Shown here: piece after piece, positions 8,466 to 17,000 of the stretch
How positions within the stretch are numbered: position 1 is the first letter of the stretch
Layout of the letters: every line of letters begins with the position of its first letter
Assembly (NCBI GenBank): GCA_026989275.1
Contig: JALSJQ010000048.1
Location: forward strand, 1-47,997
Direction: 5' to 3'
Length of the DNA stretch: 47,997 nucleotides
DNA from: Albidovulum sp.
GTDB taxonomy: Bacteria; Pseudomonadota; Alphaproteobacteria; Rhodobacterales; Rhodobacteraceae
The notes under the pieces: model-generated
Told to the model about the DNA's origin: nothing
The model's database searches: none
Seen by the model: only the letters and a program-made list of their open reading frames with translations
Position numbers and translations under genes: made by a program

Positions 8466-8791
8466 CGGGGGCGATCGGAGCGCAACCCTTCGTGCTCGAG
8501 AGCCGCGGCGAGACGCCGGACGGGGCGGGTGGCTTCGTCGAGGGCTGGACCGCGCTCGGCACGCTCTGGGGCACGCTCGCGCCTGCGGGGCGGGGGCGGC
8601 TGCGCGGGGATCGGGCGACGATGCACTACCGGGTGCGGCTCCGGGCGGCGCCGCCGGGCGATCCGGCCCGGCCGCGGCCCGGACAGCGCCTGCGGGCCGG
8701 GACGCGGGTGTTCGTGGTCGAGACGGTGCATGAGACGGGGGCGGCCGGGCTCTGGCTCGAATGCCTGGTGCGTGAGGAGGTGATGCGATGA
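8462..8791 (+). CDS. GTA gp7, head-tail stopper
   Basis: A small 109-residue beta-rich protein that follows the adaptor gene with ATGA overlap. It resembles the SPP1 gp16/HK97 gp10-like head closure family: VEGWTALGTLWGTLAPAGRG, then MHYRVRLR and a C-terminal FVVETVHETG strand pair. In the RcGTA particle the g7 product is the stopper that closes the head and docks the tail. Overlaps on both sides indicate tight translational coupling of g6-g7-g8. Confidence 0.85.
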   Translation: MTGAIGAQPFVLESRGETPDGAGGFVEGWTALGTLWGTLAPAGRGRLRGDRATMHYRVRLRAAPPGDPARPRPGQRLRAGTRVFVVETVHETGAAGLWLECLVREEVMR

Positions 8792-9198
8792 GCTACGGTG
8801 CGGCAGCGGCGCTGCAACAGGCGGTGGTGGCTACGCTTCTGGCCGATGCAAGGGTGACGGCGACGCTGGGAGCGGCGGTGCATGACGCCCTGCCCGCGGG
8901 CACGCCGCCGGCGCTTCATGCGCTCGTCGGTGAGGAGGAGGTCGAGGACCGTTCGGACGGCTCGGGGGCCGGGGCGCTGCATCGGCTGACGATCCGGGTG
9001 GTGTCGTCGGCGGCGGGGTTCCTTCAGGCGAAGGAGGAGGCGGCGGCGATCGAAGCGGCGCTCGACGGGGCCCCGCTCGCGCTCGGGGCGGGGCGGCTGG
9101 TCGATCTGCGCTTTCGCGGGGCGAAGGCGCGACGCGACGGAAACAGCGGCACGCGGGTGATCGACCTGACCTTCGAGGCCCGGATCGAGGGGCCGTGA
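8788..9198 (+). CDS. GTA gp8, tail terminator (DUF3168)
   Basis: A 136-residue protein that starts in the ATGA overlap with g7. It has DUF3168 features: an N-terminal helix LQQAVVATLLADARVTATL, VHDALPAGTPPALHALVGEE, then HRLTIRVVSSAAGFLQAKEE and a C-terminal strand TRVIDLTFEARI. In tailed phages and RcGTA this protein caps the tail tube and joins it to the head stopper. Confidence 0.88.
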   Translation: MSYGAAAALQQAVVATLLADARVTATLGAAVHDALPAGTPPALHALVGEEEVEDRSDGSGAGALHRLTIRVVSSAAGFLQAKEEAAAIEAALDGAPLALGAGRLVDLRFRGAKARRDGNSGTRVIDLTFEARIEGP

Positions 9199-9273
9199 GA
9201 CGGGTTTGCGGCCGACGGCTGCGCCGGGAACGGGGCGAGGCCGCGAGGGCCGGCAGGATGAAAGGATGAGACG

Positions 9274-9687
9274 ATGGCGGTGCAACGGGGCAGGGATCTC
9301 TTGGTGCGGATCGATATCGACGGAACCGGCAGTTTCGAGACGTTGGCGGGGCTGCGGGCGACGCGGCTTTCCTTCAATGCGCGGACGGTGGACGCCACCT
9401 CGGTGGAAAGCATCGGCGGCTGGCGCGAGCTTCTGGCCGGGGCCGGGGTCCGGTCGGCCGAGATCTCGGGCAGCGGCATCTTCCGCGATGCCGCGTCGGA
9501 TGCGCGGGCGCGGCAGGTCTTCTTCGACGGGGAGACGCCGCTGATGCAGGTGGTGATCCCCGATTTCGGCATCGTCGAGGGGCCGTTTCAGATCACGGCG
9601 ATCGAATATGCCGGTCACCATGACGGCGAGGCGACCTACGACATGAGCTTCGCCTCGGCCGGCGCGTTGAGCTTCACGGCGATCTGA
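9274..9687 (+). CDS. GTA gp9, major tail tube protein
   Basis: A 137-residue tail tube subunit of the TP901-1/phage tail protein family. Key segments are RGRDLLVRIDIDGTGSFETL, LRATRLSFNARTVDATSVES, the turn GWRELLAGAGVRSAEISGSG and the C-terminal EYAGHHDGEATYDMSFASAG, all typical of Rhodobacter-type GTA tail tube proteins. An AAGGA lies upstream of the ATG. A 75-base gap separates it from g8, so it may be translated independently and more strongly. Confidence 0.93.
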   Translation: MAVQRGRDLLVRIDIDGTGSFETLAGLRATRLSFNARTVDATSVESIGGWRELLAGAGVRSAEISGSGIFRDAASDARARQVFFDGETPLMQVVIPDFGIVEGPFQITAIEYAGHHDGEATYDMSFASAGALSFTAI

Positions 9688-9737
9688 GCCGGTGCGGGGG
9701 AGCGGGCGGGGCGGCCCGCAGCAGGCGCAGGGAGGGG

Positions 9738-10100
9738 ATGATGGCGGAAAATCCGTGGCGGGGCGAGGTCGAGATCGTGATCGACGGAACCGCCCGCAAG
9801 GCACGGCTGACGCTGGGGGCGCTGGCCGAACTCGAGGAGACGCTCGGCGCCGGTTCGCTGGTCGAGCTCGTCGCCCGGTTCGAGGAAGGGCGTTTCTCGG
9901 CGCGCGACGTGATGGCGGTGCTGGCGGCGGGACTGAGGGCCGGCGGCTGGCCGGGCGATGCGGCGCGGCTCGCTTCGGCCGAGATCGCCGGCGGGGTGCC
10001 GGCGGCGGTGGCGGCGGCCGGTCGGCTGCTGGCGCGGGCCTTCGCCGGGGGCGCGGACGGCAGCGAGGGCGGAGCGGGCGGGCGCGCCTCCGCGGCGTGA
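9738..10100 (+). CDS. GTA gp10, putative tail assembly chaperone
   Basis: A 120-residue protein in the position of RcGTA g10, between the tail tube and tape measure genes, where siphophages encode tail assembly chaperones. The first about 60 residues (ENPWRGEVEIVIDGTARKAR, then LTLGALAELEETLGAGSLVELV) match the GTA gp10 family. The C terminus becomes alanine/glycine low complexity (GGADGSEGGAGGRASAA). Starts at 9738 (ATGATG); either ATG is possible, with GGGAGGGG upstream. The last 164 bases overlap an open frame that continues into g10.1 (see findings). Confidence 0.85.
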   Translation: MMAENPWRGEVEIVIDGTARKARLTLGALAELEETLGAGSLVELVARFEEGRFSARDVMAVLAAGLRAGGWPGDAARLASAEIAGGVPAAVAAAGRLLARAFAGGADGSEGGAGGRASAA

Positions 10101-10119
10101 GGCGGCGGTGGGCGCTTCT

Positions 10120-10185
10120 CGAGGCGGAGAGCGGGGGCTCGCGGCAGGGTGCGGACCGGCGCTCGTCCGCGCAGGTGCTTCGGGG
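10120..10185 (+). repeat. diverged direct repeat, copy 1 (upstream of g10.1)
   Basis: A 66-base segment that resembles the segment at 10520-10585, exactly 400 bases downstream. The best-matching core reads CGCGGCAGGG then GCGG, CCGG, GCTCGT and TGCT in both copies, with scattered substitutions and two one-base shifts. By eye about three quarters of positions agree. The two copies flank g10.1. Confidence 0.6.
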
Positions 10186-10187
10186 AA

Positions 10188-10205
10188 ACGGCCGCTTCCG
10201 GCCGT
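10188..10205 (+). repeat. 7-bp hairpin with CTTC loop between g10 and g10.1
   Basis: ACGGCCG (10188-10194), CTTC, CGGCCGT (10199-10205): a perfect inverted repeat directly after repeat copy 1 and about 68 bases before the g10.1 start. No T-run follows, so it is more likely an RNA structure affecting translation or decay than a terminator. Confidence 0.6.
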
Positions 10206-10272
10206 GGGGCAAGGCGCGGGCGAGATGCGGCGAGGACGGCGGGACGGTGCGATGACGGGCGAGGATGGCAGG

Positions 10273-10506
10273 ATGGCGGAGAAGACGGATGCGATCGACT
10301 GGCCGGCGCTGCTGCGGCTCGGGTTGCACGAGCTGCGCCTGGCCCCGGAGACGTTCTGGCAGCTGACCCCGTGGGAGCTGCGGATGATGGCCGGTGCTGC
10401 CGGGAGCGCCGGCGCCGGGTTCGAGCGGTGGCGCTTCGCCGATCTCGAGGCGCTGCTGCGGCGGGCGGACGGAGCGCCGGCGGGAGATGGCGGCGCGGTG
10501 TCGTGA
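10273..10506 (+). CDS. GTA gp10.1, phage tail assembly chaperone (TIGR02216 type)
   Basis: A short 77-residue protein with the hallmark of this GTA/phage family: IDWPALLRLGLHELRLAPET followed by FWQLTPWELRMM. It lies between g10 and the tape measure gene, matching RcGTA orfg10.1. Start 10273 is preferred because GAGG lies eight bases upstream; ATG 10252 in the same frame is possible. The tail (RFADLEALLRRADGAPAGDG) is low complexity. The protein probably acts with gp10 on the tape measure during tail assembly; that is inferred from position. Confidence 0.8.
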   Translation: MAEKTDAIDWPALLRLGLHELRLAPETFWQLTPWELRMMAGAAGSAGAGFERWRFADLEALLRRADGAPAGDGGAVS

Positions 10507-10519
10507 CGGCAGCATTTGT

Positions 10520-10585
10520 CGGGGTGGAAAACGGGGGGCGCGCGGCAGGGCGCGGGCCGGTGCTCGTTGGCGCGGCTGCTCGGGG
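10520..10585 (+). repeat. diverged direct repeat, copy 2 (downstream of g10.1)
   Basis: Second copy of the segment at 10120-10185, offset by 400 bases, lying in the g10.1-g11 spacer (10507-10752). That spacer also contains a 15-base exact copy (GCGCCGGCGGGAGAT, near 10614) of sequence from the end of g10.1 (near 10484). No gene is seen in the spacer. Confidence 0.6.
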
Positions 10586-10752
10586 GCGGTTGTCGCTCGC
10601 GGCCGATGGCGGGGCGCCGGCGGGAGATGATGGCGGCGGGTGCAGGGATGGCGGTGGGGGGTGTGATGGCGGCCGAAGACGACAGGACGACGGGGACGCA
10701 GCCGGTGGGCGAGGATGGCCGGAAGGGCGGCCAGTCAGGATGAGGAGGCGAG

Positions 10753-11439
10753 ATGTCCGGGCAAGGTGATGGAGCTGCGGCCGAGCGGCTGGCTGCCATG
10801 GAACGCGAGGTCGAGGCGCTGGGACGGGCGCTGCGCTCCTCGCTCAGGGAAATGGGAAGCTTCCGGCGTGACCTTTCGGGACTCGGGGGCGAGATGGCAC
10901 TGGCGCGGCGGGAGATGAGCCGCCTTGCGCGCGCGGCCGGATCGGGGCTCAGGCGCGCCTTCGAGGGGCTGGTCTTCGACGGCATGAAGCTGACCGATGC
11001 GCTGCGGCTTCTCGGACGAGCGATGGCCGACAGCGTGTTCGATCAGGCGCTCCGCCCGGTGCAGAACGCCTTTGGCGCGCTTCTGGCCCAGGGGGTGCAG
11101 GCGCTCGTCGGGGGGAGCGGCGCGCGGCTCTTCGCTCGGGGCGGGGTGATCGACGGGGGCGCGGTGCGGGCCTTCGCCCGGGGCGGCGTGGTCGATCGGC
11201 CGACCGGCTTTGCCATGCGTGGCGGGCTCGGACTGATGGGCGAGGCCGGCCCGGAGGCGATCCTGCCGCTCGTGCGCGGCGCCGATGGCCGGCTCGGCGT
11301 CAGGGCGGCGGGCGGGGCGCGGCCGGTGCAGGTCAACATCAACGTCACGACGCCCGACGTGCAGGGCTTCCGGCGCTCCGAAGCCCAGATCGCGGCCCGG
11401 ATCGGCCGGTTGATCCGCCAGGGAGGACGCAATGACTGA
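10753..11439 (+). CDS. GTA gp11, short tape measure protein
   Basis: Determines tail length and helps DNA exit. At 228 residues it is very short for a tape measure but normal for GTAs. The N-terminal half is helical and charged (AERLAAMEREVEALGRALRS). The middle has a hydrophobic helix region (KLTDALRLLGRAMADSVFDQ). Glycine-rich repeats follow (LFARGGVIDGGAVRAFARGG, VVDRPTGFAMRGGLGLMGEA), then GPEAILPLVRGADGRLGV, typical of C-terminal ends of phage tape measures. GAGGAGG precedes the ATG. It overlaps g12 by eight bases. Confidence 0.92.
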   Translation: MSGQGDGAAAERLAAMEREVEALGRALRSSLREMGSFRRDLSGLGGEMALARREMSRLARAAGSGLRRAFEGLVFDGMKLTDALRLLGRAMADSVFDQALRPVQNAFGALLAQGVQALVGGSGARLFARGGVIDGGAVRAFARGGVVDRPTGFAMRGGLGLMGEAGPEAILPLVRGADGRLGVRAAGGARPVQVNINVTTPDVQGFRRSEAQIAARIGRLIRQGGRND

Positions 11440-12082
11440 CGGAGCGGTGACGGCATTTCACGAGGTGCGCTTTCCGGCCGATCTGTCCTTCGGCTCGGTC
11501 GGGGGGCCGGAATGGCAGGTGGATATCGTGACGCTGGCTTCGGGCCACGAACGGCGCAACCTGCGCCGGAGCCGTTCGCGCCGGCGCTTCGATGCCGGGC
11601 TGGGGCTGCGCTCGCTCGACGATCTGGCGCGGCTGATCGCCTTCTTCGAGGCGCGCCGCGGACCTCTGTGCGGCTTTCGCTGGAAGGACTGGAGCGACTG
11701 GCATTCGGCCCCTCCCTCGCGGGAACCGGCGCCGACCGACCAGCTCCTCGGCACGGGCGACGGGGTGCGCGTGCGGTTCGATCTCGTCAAGCGTTACGTC
11801 TCGGGCGGGGTCGAGGAAGTGCGGCGGATCACGAAGCCGGTGGCCGGGACGGTGAGCGTGGCGCTTGCGGGCGACCGGCTCGTCGAGGGCGAGCATTACG
11901 AGGTCGATACCGTGGCAGGGGCGGTGATCTTCGCCACCCCGCCCGGGGCGGGGGCCGAGGTGACGGCCGGGTTCGCCTTCGACGTGCCGGTGCGGTTCGA
12001 CACCATGCAGCTGGAGATCTCGGCGGCGAGCTTTGCGGCCGGGGAGATTCCGTCGGTGCCGGTGGTGGAAATTCTCGTCTGA
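11432..12082 (+). CDS. GTA gp12, distal tail protein (DUF2460)
   Basis: A 216-residue baseplate protein of the TIGR02217/DUF2460 family. Seen: FHEVRFPADLSFGSVGGPEW at the start, SGHERRNLRRSRSRRRFDAG, FFEARRGPLCGFRWKDWSDW, and C-terminal FDVPVRFDTMQLEISAASFA. In the RcGTA particle the g12 product forms the distal tail ring joining tube to hub. It overlaps the tape measure gene by eight bases with GGGAGGACG in the overlap region as ribosome site. Confidence 0.94.
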   Translation: MTDGAVTAFHEVRFPADLSFGSVGGPEWQVDIVTLASGHERRNLRRSRSRRRFDAGLGLRSLDDLARLIAFFEARRGPLCGFRWKDWSDWHSAPPSREPAPTDQLLGTGDGVRVRFDLVKRYVSGGVEEVRRITKPVAGTVSVALAGDRLVEGEHYEVDTVAGAVIFATPPGAGAEVTAGFAFDVPVRFDTMQLEISAASFAAGEIPSVPVVEILV

Positions 12083-12101
12083 GAAAGCCGGGGAGGCAGG
12101 A

Positions 12102-13049
12102 ATGGAGATGGATGCGACGACCTGGGAGGCGCTTCTCGCGCCCGATCCGGCGGCCGAGGCGGCTTTCGATGCGACGGCGGCGGGGGAGATGACGACGCTG
12201 GCGCGGCTTCACGCCGTCCGCCGGCGCGACGGGGCGGTGTTCGGCTTCACCGACCATGACCGCGACATCGCGCCGGGGGGGCGGTTCGGCGCGCTGGTCT
12301 TTCGGGCGGGTGCGGCGCTCGAGGCCGGGGCGCTCGAGGCGGTGAACGGGCTGGCGGTGGACAACGGGGCCGTCTTCGGCGCGTTGAGCGGCGAGGCGAT
12401 CCGCGAGGGTGACATTCTCGCGGGGCGCTGGGACGGGGCGGAGATCGCGTCGTGGGTCGCCGACTGGCGCGACCCGGCGGCGCGGCGGCTGGTCTTTCGC
12501 GGCACGATCGGGCGAATCATCCGCCGCGACGGCACCTTCGAGGCCGAAATCCGCGGCCCGGCCGAAGCGCTCGAGAGGCCCCTGGGCCGGGTGTTCCACC
12601 GCCGGTGCGATGCGGTGCTCGGGGACGCGCGTTGCAAGGTGGATCTCGAGGCGCCCGGCTACGGGGTCGAATGGGCGATCGCGGCGGTCGAGGATGGGGG
12701 GCGCGTGCTGCTCCTTCGGGGAAGCGACGGTTTCGACGAGGGCTGGTTCACCCACGGGCGGCTCGAGATCCTGGACGGCGCGGCGGCGGGCCATGTGGCG
12801 GTCGTGCGCGAAGATGGCCGGGCCGAGGGGAATCGCCGGGTGGTGCTGTGGGAAAGCCCGGCGATGGTGCCGGCGGCGGGCGACCGGGTGCGGCTTCTCG
12901 CCGGGTGCGACCGGCGGGCCGAGACCTGTCGCAGGAAGTTTGACAACCTTGTGAATTTCCGAGGTTTTCCGCATCTGCCGCCCGAAGGGTGGATCGTGCG
13001 ATATCCGGCTTCGGGCGAGGTGCATGACGGCGGGAGCCTGTTCGGATGA
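12102..13049 (+). CDS. GTA gp13, tail hub protein (DUF2163)
   Basis: A 315-residue baseplate hub protein (TIGR02218/DUF2163). Motifs: RRDGAVFGFTDHDRDI near residue 45, WRDPAARRLVFRGTIG, and the C-terminal CRRKFDNLVNFRGFPHLP. Four cysteines (C169, C178, C269, C276) lie in the C-terminal half in the pattern expected for the iron-sulfur cluster of lambda gpL-like hub proteins; cluster binding here is inferred. ATG 12102 is chosen because GGGGAGGCAGG lies immediately upstream; the frame opens earlier. Overlaps g14 by four bases. Confidence 0.93.
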   Translation: MEMDATTWEALLAPDPAAEAAFDATAAGEMTTLARLHAVRRRDGAVFGFTDHDRDIAPGGRFGALVFRAGAALEAGALEAVNGLAVDNGAVFGALSGEAIREGDILAGRWDGAEIASWVADWRDPAARRLVFRGTIGRIIRRDGTFEAEIRGPAEALERPLGRVFHRRCDAVLGDARCKVDLEAPGYGVEWAIAAVEDGGRVLLLRGSDGFDEGWFTHGRLEILDGAAAGHVAVVREDGRAEGNRRVVLWESPAMVPAAGDRVRLLAGCDRRAETCRRKFDNLVNFRGFPHLPPEGWIVRYPASGEVHDGGSLFG

Positions 13050-13510
13050 CGGTGCCGGTGGCCGAGAGTGCGCGCGCGGCGCGGGTGGTGACGGTGGCGC
13101 GGCGGTGGCTCGGCACGCCCTATGTCCACCAGGCGAGCTGCCGCGGGGCGGGTTGCGACTGCCTCGGCCTCGTGCGCGGGGTGTGGCGCGAAGTGGTGGG
13201 GCGGGAGCCCGTTCCGCTGCCGCCCTACAGCGCCGACTGGGGCGAAGTGCAGGGGGCGGAGCTGCTGTGGCAGGGGGCGCGGCGGCTCCTGCGCGAGCTG
13301 CCGCCCGAGGCGGCGCGGCCGGGGGACGTGCTGCTCTTTCGCATGCGCGCGGGCGCGGTGGCCAAGCATCTGGGGATCCTGTCGCGGGGAAGGCCGGGGG
13401 CGGCGGGGCGCTTCATCCACGCCTATGCCGGGCACGGGGTGGTGGAGAGCCCGCTTTCGGTGCCCTGGCGCCGGCGGATGGTGGCGGCTTTCCGCTTTCC
13501 CGGGACGTGA
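13046..13510 (+). CDS. GTA gp14, NlpC/P60 cell-wall peptidase
   Basis: A 154-residue tail-associated peptidoglycan hydrolase, thought to let the GTA tail cross the recipient cell wall. The family motif is seen: GCDCLGLVRGVW with catalytic cysteine C39, and the histidine in VAKHLGILSRG (H108). Nearby RPGDVLLFRM and FIHAYAGHGVVESPL are also typical. Start is in the ATGA overlap with g13, so production is coupled to the hub protein. Length is normal for the GTA version. Confidence 0.94.
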   Translation: MTVPVAESARAARVVTVARRWLGTPYVHQASCRGAGCDCLGLVRGVWREVVGREPVPLPPYSADWGEVQGAELLWQGARRLLRELPPEAARPGDVLLFRMRAGAVAKHLGILSRGRPGAAGRFIHAYAGHGVVESPLSVPWRRRMVAAFRFPGT

Positions 13511-14027
13511 GGCGGGGAGGACGGGCCGAGCCTCCGCCGCAGACGCGGCTGCCGAGATGTTCCTTTCCCGTGCAGGGTGTCGGGGAGGGAGAGCGGTGCC
13601 GCCGACCGAGGGGGAAAGCCGACGGCGGCGGGGCTGCGAGCGAAGGGGCACCCGCGGGATGCCATGCGGGGCGGGCCGGTCGCGGTTTGCCGGGATGGCA
13701 GGGGCGATGGGCAGGCCGGATGCGGCGTGCGGCCGTCGGCACATGCGGCCGATCGGGGAGGAGCGCTCCGTTTCCTGTGCTGGCGGCGGGCCTTCGTCTG
13801 CGATCGGGTGTGGAGATGTGGGCGGTTCGGCGGGGTTCTCGGGAGTGCGCGTTCTGCGGCAGGCCGGGAGATCTCCTGCAACGAGTGCCGCCCGACCGTT
13901 TGCGGGCGGCGGGGGATGTCCGGCGCGAGGATCGTCCGGCCGGGGTGGTTCCGGGGCACGGGGATGCCGGGCCGGTCCGCGCTGCCGGGGCAGATGGAGG
14001 CGCCGCGAGGCGCGAGGGAGGGCGTGA
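13511..14027. other. 517-base spacer between GTA g14 and g15
   Basis: No gene supported: the open frames are arginine/glycine-rich shadows without ribosome sites. Very GC-rich, slightly less so near 13560. GGGAGGG just before 14028 is the ribosome site of g15. A spacer this long between two baseplate genes that are normally adjacent is unusual. Confidence 0.5.
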
Positions 14028-17000
14028 ATGGCGACGCTGGTCTTGTCGGCCGCGGGTGCGGCGGTCGGTTCGTGGTGGGGCGGGGCGGTGCTCGGGGTTT
14101 CGAGCGCCGCCATCGGCCAGGCGGTGGGGGCGACGCTCGGCCGGGTGATCGACGCTCGGCTTCTCGGCGAGGGAAGCGCGCCGGTCGAGACGGGGCGGAT
14201 CGACCGCTACCGCTTCACCGGAGCGGGAGAAGGCGCCGGGATCCCGTGGCATGTGGGCCGGATGCGGGTGGGGGGGCATGTGATCTGGGCCACCCGCTTC
14301 AGGGAGCATGTCACGATCGAGGGCGGCGGTGGCAAGGGCGGCGGGGCACCGACGCGGCGGCGCTACAGCTATTCGGTGTCGCTCGCGATCGCGCTCGGGG
14401 AAGGGCCGGTGCTCGGGGTGGAACGGGTCTGGGCCGACGGGCGGCGCATTGCCGCGGGGGATCTCGACATGCGGTTCTATCCGGGGGACGAGGAACAGCT
14501 GCCCGACCCGAAGATCGCCGCCGTGGAAGGGGCGGAGAATGTGCCGGCCTATCGTGGCATCGCCTATGTGGTGATCGAGGATCTCGATCTCGCTCCCTTC
14601 GGCAATCGCGTGCCGCAGTTTTCCTTCGAGGTGATCCGGCCGGCCGCGGCCGTGGAGGATGCGGCGCGGGGCATCGAGCGGCATCCGCGCGAGGACATCG
14701 CCGCGGTCTGCCTCATTCCGGGGACGGGGGAATATGCGCTGGCGACGACGCCGGTGCATTTCGCGCCGCCGGGGGCGCCGGCCCGCTCGTCCAATGTCAA
14801 CACGCCGGAGATGCGGCCCGATCTCGCGGTGTCGCTCGATGCGCTTGCGGTCGAGCTGCCGCGGGCGAAGCGCATCTCGCTCGTGGTGAGCTGGTTCGGC
14901 GACGATCTGCGGGTGAATGCCTGCCGGGTGCGGCCGAAGGTGGAGCATCGTGCGCCCGACGGCACCCCGATGCCCTGGCGCGCCGGCGGCATCGACCGGG
15001 CGGCGGCCGCGGAAGTCTCGCGCGACGCCGAGGGCCGCCCCGTCTATGGCGGCACGCCGGCCGACGGGGCGGTGCGCGAGGCGATCGCCGAGATCGCCCG
15101 GCGCGGCGGCGAGGTGATGTTCTACCCCTTCCTTCTGATGGACATCCAGCCGGGAAACGGCCTGCCCGACCCGTGGAGCGGGGCGGCGGATCAGCCGGTG
15201 ATGCCGTGGCGGGGACGCATCACCGCCTCGGTGGCGCCCGGTCGTCCCGGCAGTCCCGACGGCACGGCGGCGGCCGAGGCGGAGGTGGCGGCCTTCTTCG
15301 GCACCGCCCGGCCGGAGGATTTCGGCGAGGTGGGCGGCGAGATCGTCTATACCGGCCCCGACGAGTGGTCCTGGCGCCGCTTCATCCTGCATTACGCCCA
15401 TCTGTGCCGCGCCGCGGGCGGCGTGGCGGCCTTCTGCATCGGCTCGGAGCTGCGGGGCATCACCACCCTTCGCGGGGCGGACAACGGTTTCCCGGCGGTG
15501 GCGGAGCTGCGCCGGCTCGCGGCCGATGTGCGCGCCGTTCTGGGACCGGATGTGAAGATCGGCTATGCGGCGGACTGGTCGGAATATTTCGGCTATCACC
15601 CCGAGGACGGGTCGGGCGACGTGTTCTTCCATCTCGATCCGCTCTGGGCCGACGACAACATCGATTTCATCGGCATCGACAACTACATGCCGCTCTCCGA
15701 CTGGCGCGACGGGCAGGACCATCTCGATGCCGGCTGGGGTGACATCCACAATCTCGACTACCTGACCGCCAATGTCGCCGGCGGCGAAGGGTTCGACTGG
15801 TATTATGCCGACGAGGCGGCGCGCCGGGCCCAGCGGCGCACACCGATCCGCGACACGGCCCACGGCGAGGACTGGATCTTCCGCCCCAAGGACATTCGCG
15901 GCTGGTGGGAGAACAGTCATCACGAACGCATCGGCGGGGTGCGGCAGGCGCAGCCGACGGGCTGGGAGCCGCGGTCGAAGCCGGTCTGGTTCACCGAAAT
16001 GGGCTGTGCGGCGATCGACAAGGGCACGAACCAGCCCAACGTCTTTCTCGACCCGAAATCCTCCGAATCGCGCCTGCCGCATTTCTCGAACGGGATGCGG
16101 GACGATCTCATCCAGCTGCGCTATCTCGCGGCGCTCTACCGCTACTGGCGCGATCCGGCGAACAATCCGGTCTCGCCCCGTTATGGCGGGCCGATGGTGG
16201 AGATGGACCGCGCCCATGTCTGGGCCTGGGATGCGCGGCCCTGGCCCGAATTCCCCGAACGGGGGGATCTGTGGGCCGATGGCGGCAATTACGAGCGGGG
16301 GCACTGGCTGAACGGCCGGGTGACGAGCGAGAGCTTCGGCCGGGTCGCCGCCGAGGTGCTGGCGCGGGCCGGAGGCGGGCGGCCCGACGTGCGCGCGGCG
16401 CCGTATCTCGTGCGGGGCGCGCGGATGGAGGCGGGGCGCGGCGGCCGCGCCTGGCTGCAGCCGCTCCTGCTCGCGGGGGGGATCGACGCGATCGAGGGGG
16501 GCGGCGGGCTCGTCTTCCGTCGCCGGGGCGGGCCGGTGCGCCGGGTGCTGGGGCCGTCCGACATCGCCGAGGGCCCGGACGGGGCGCCGCGTCTCGTGCG
16601 GCGGCGTGCGGCCGAGGCCGAGACGGCGGGTCGGCTCAGGATCGCGTATCTGCGGGCCCGCGGCGATTTCGAGACCGGGGTGGCCGAGGCGGTGTTCCCC
16701 GACGAGCGGGGCAATGCCGCCACCCGGAGCGAGCTGCCGCTGGCGCTCCTCGAGAGCGAGGCGGCGGCGCTGGCGCGGCGCTGGCTGGCCGAGGCGCGGC
16801 TCGCGCGCGAGCGGCTGGAATTCGCCCTGGCGCCCTTCGGGGCGCCGCTGGCGCCGGGGGACGTGATTCGCCTGGATCCGGCGCTGCTCGGAGAGGGCGA
16901 AGGAGTGCTCTGGCGGGTCGATCGCGTCGAGATGGCCGAGCGGCGACAGGTGACGGCGGTACGGACCGAACCCGGCCTCTACTTGCCGGCGGCGGGCGAG

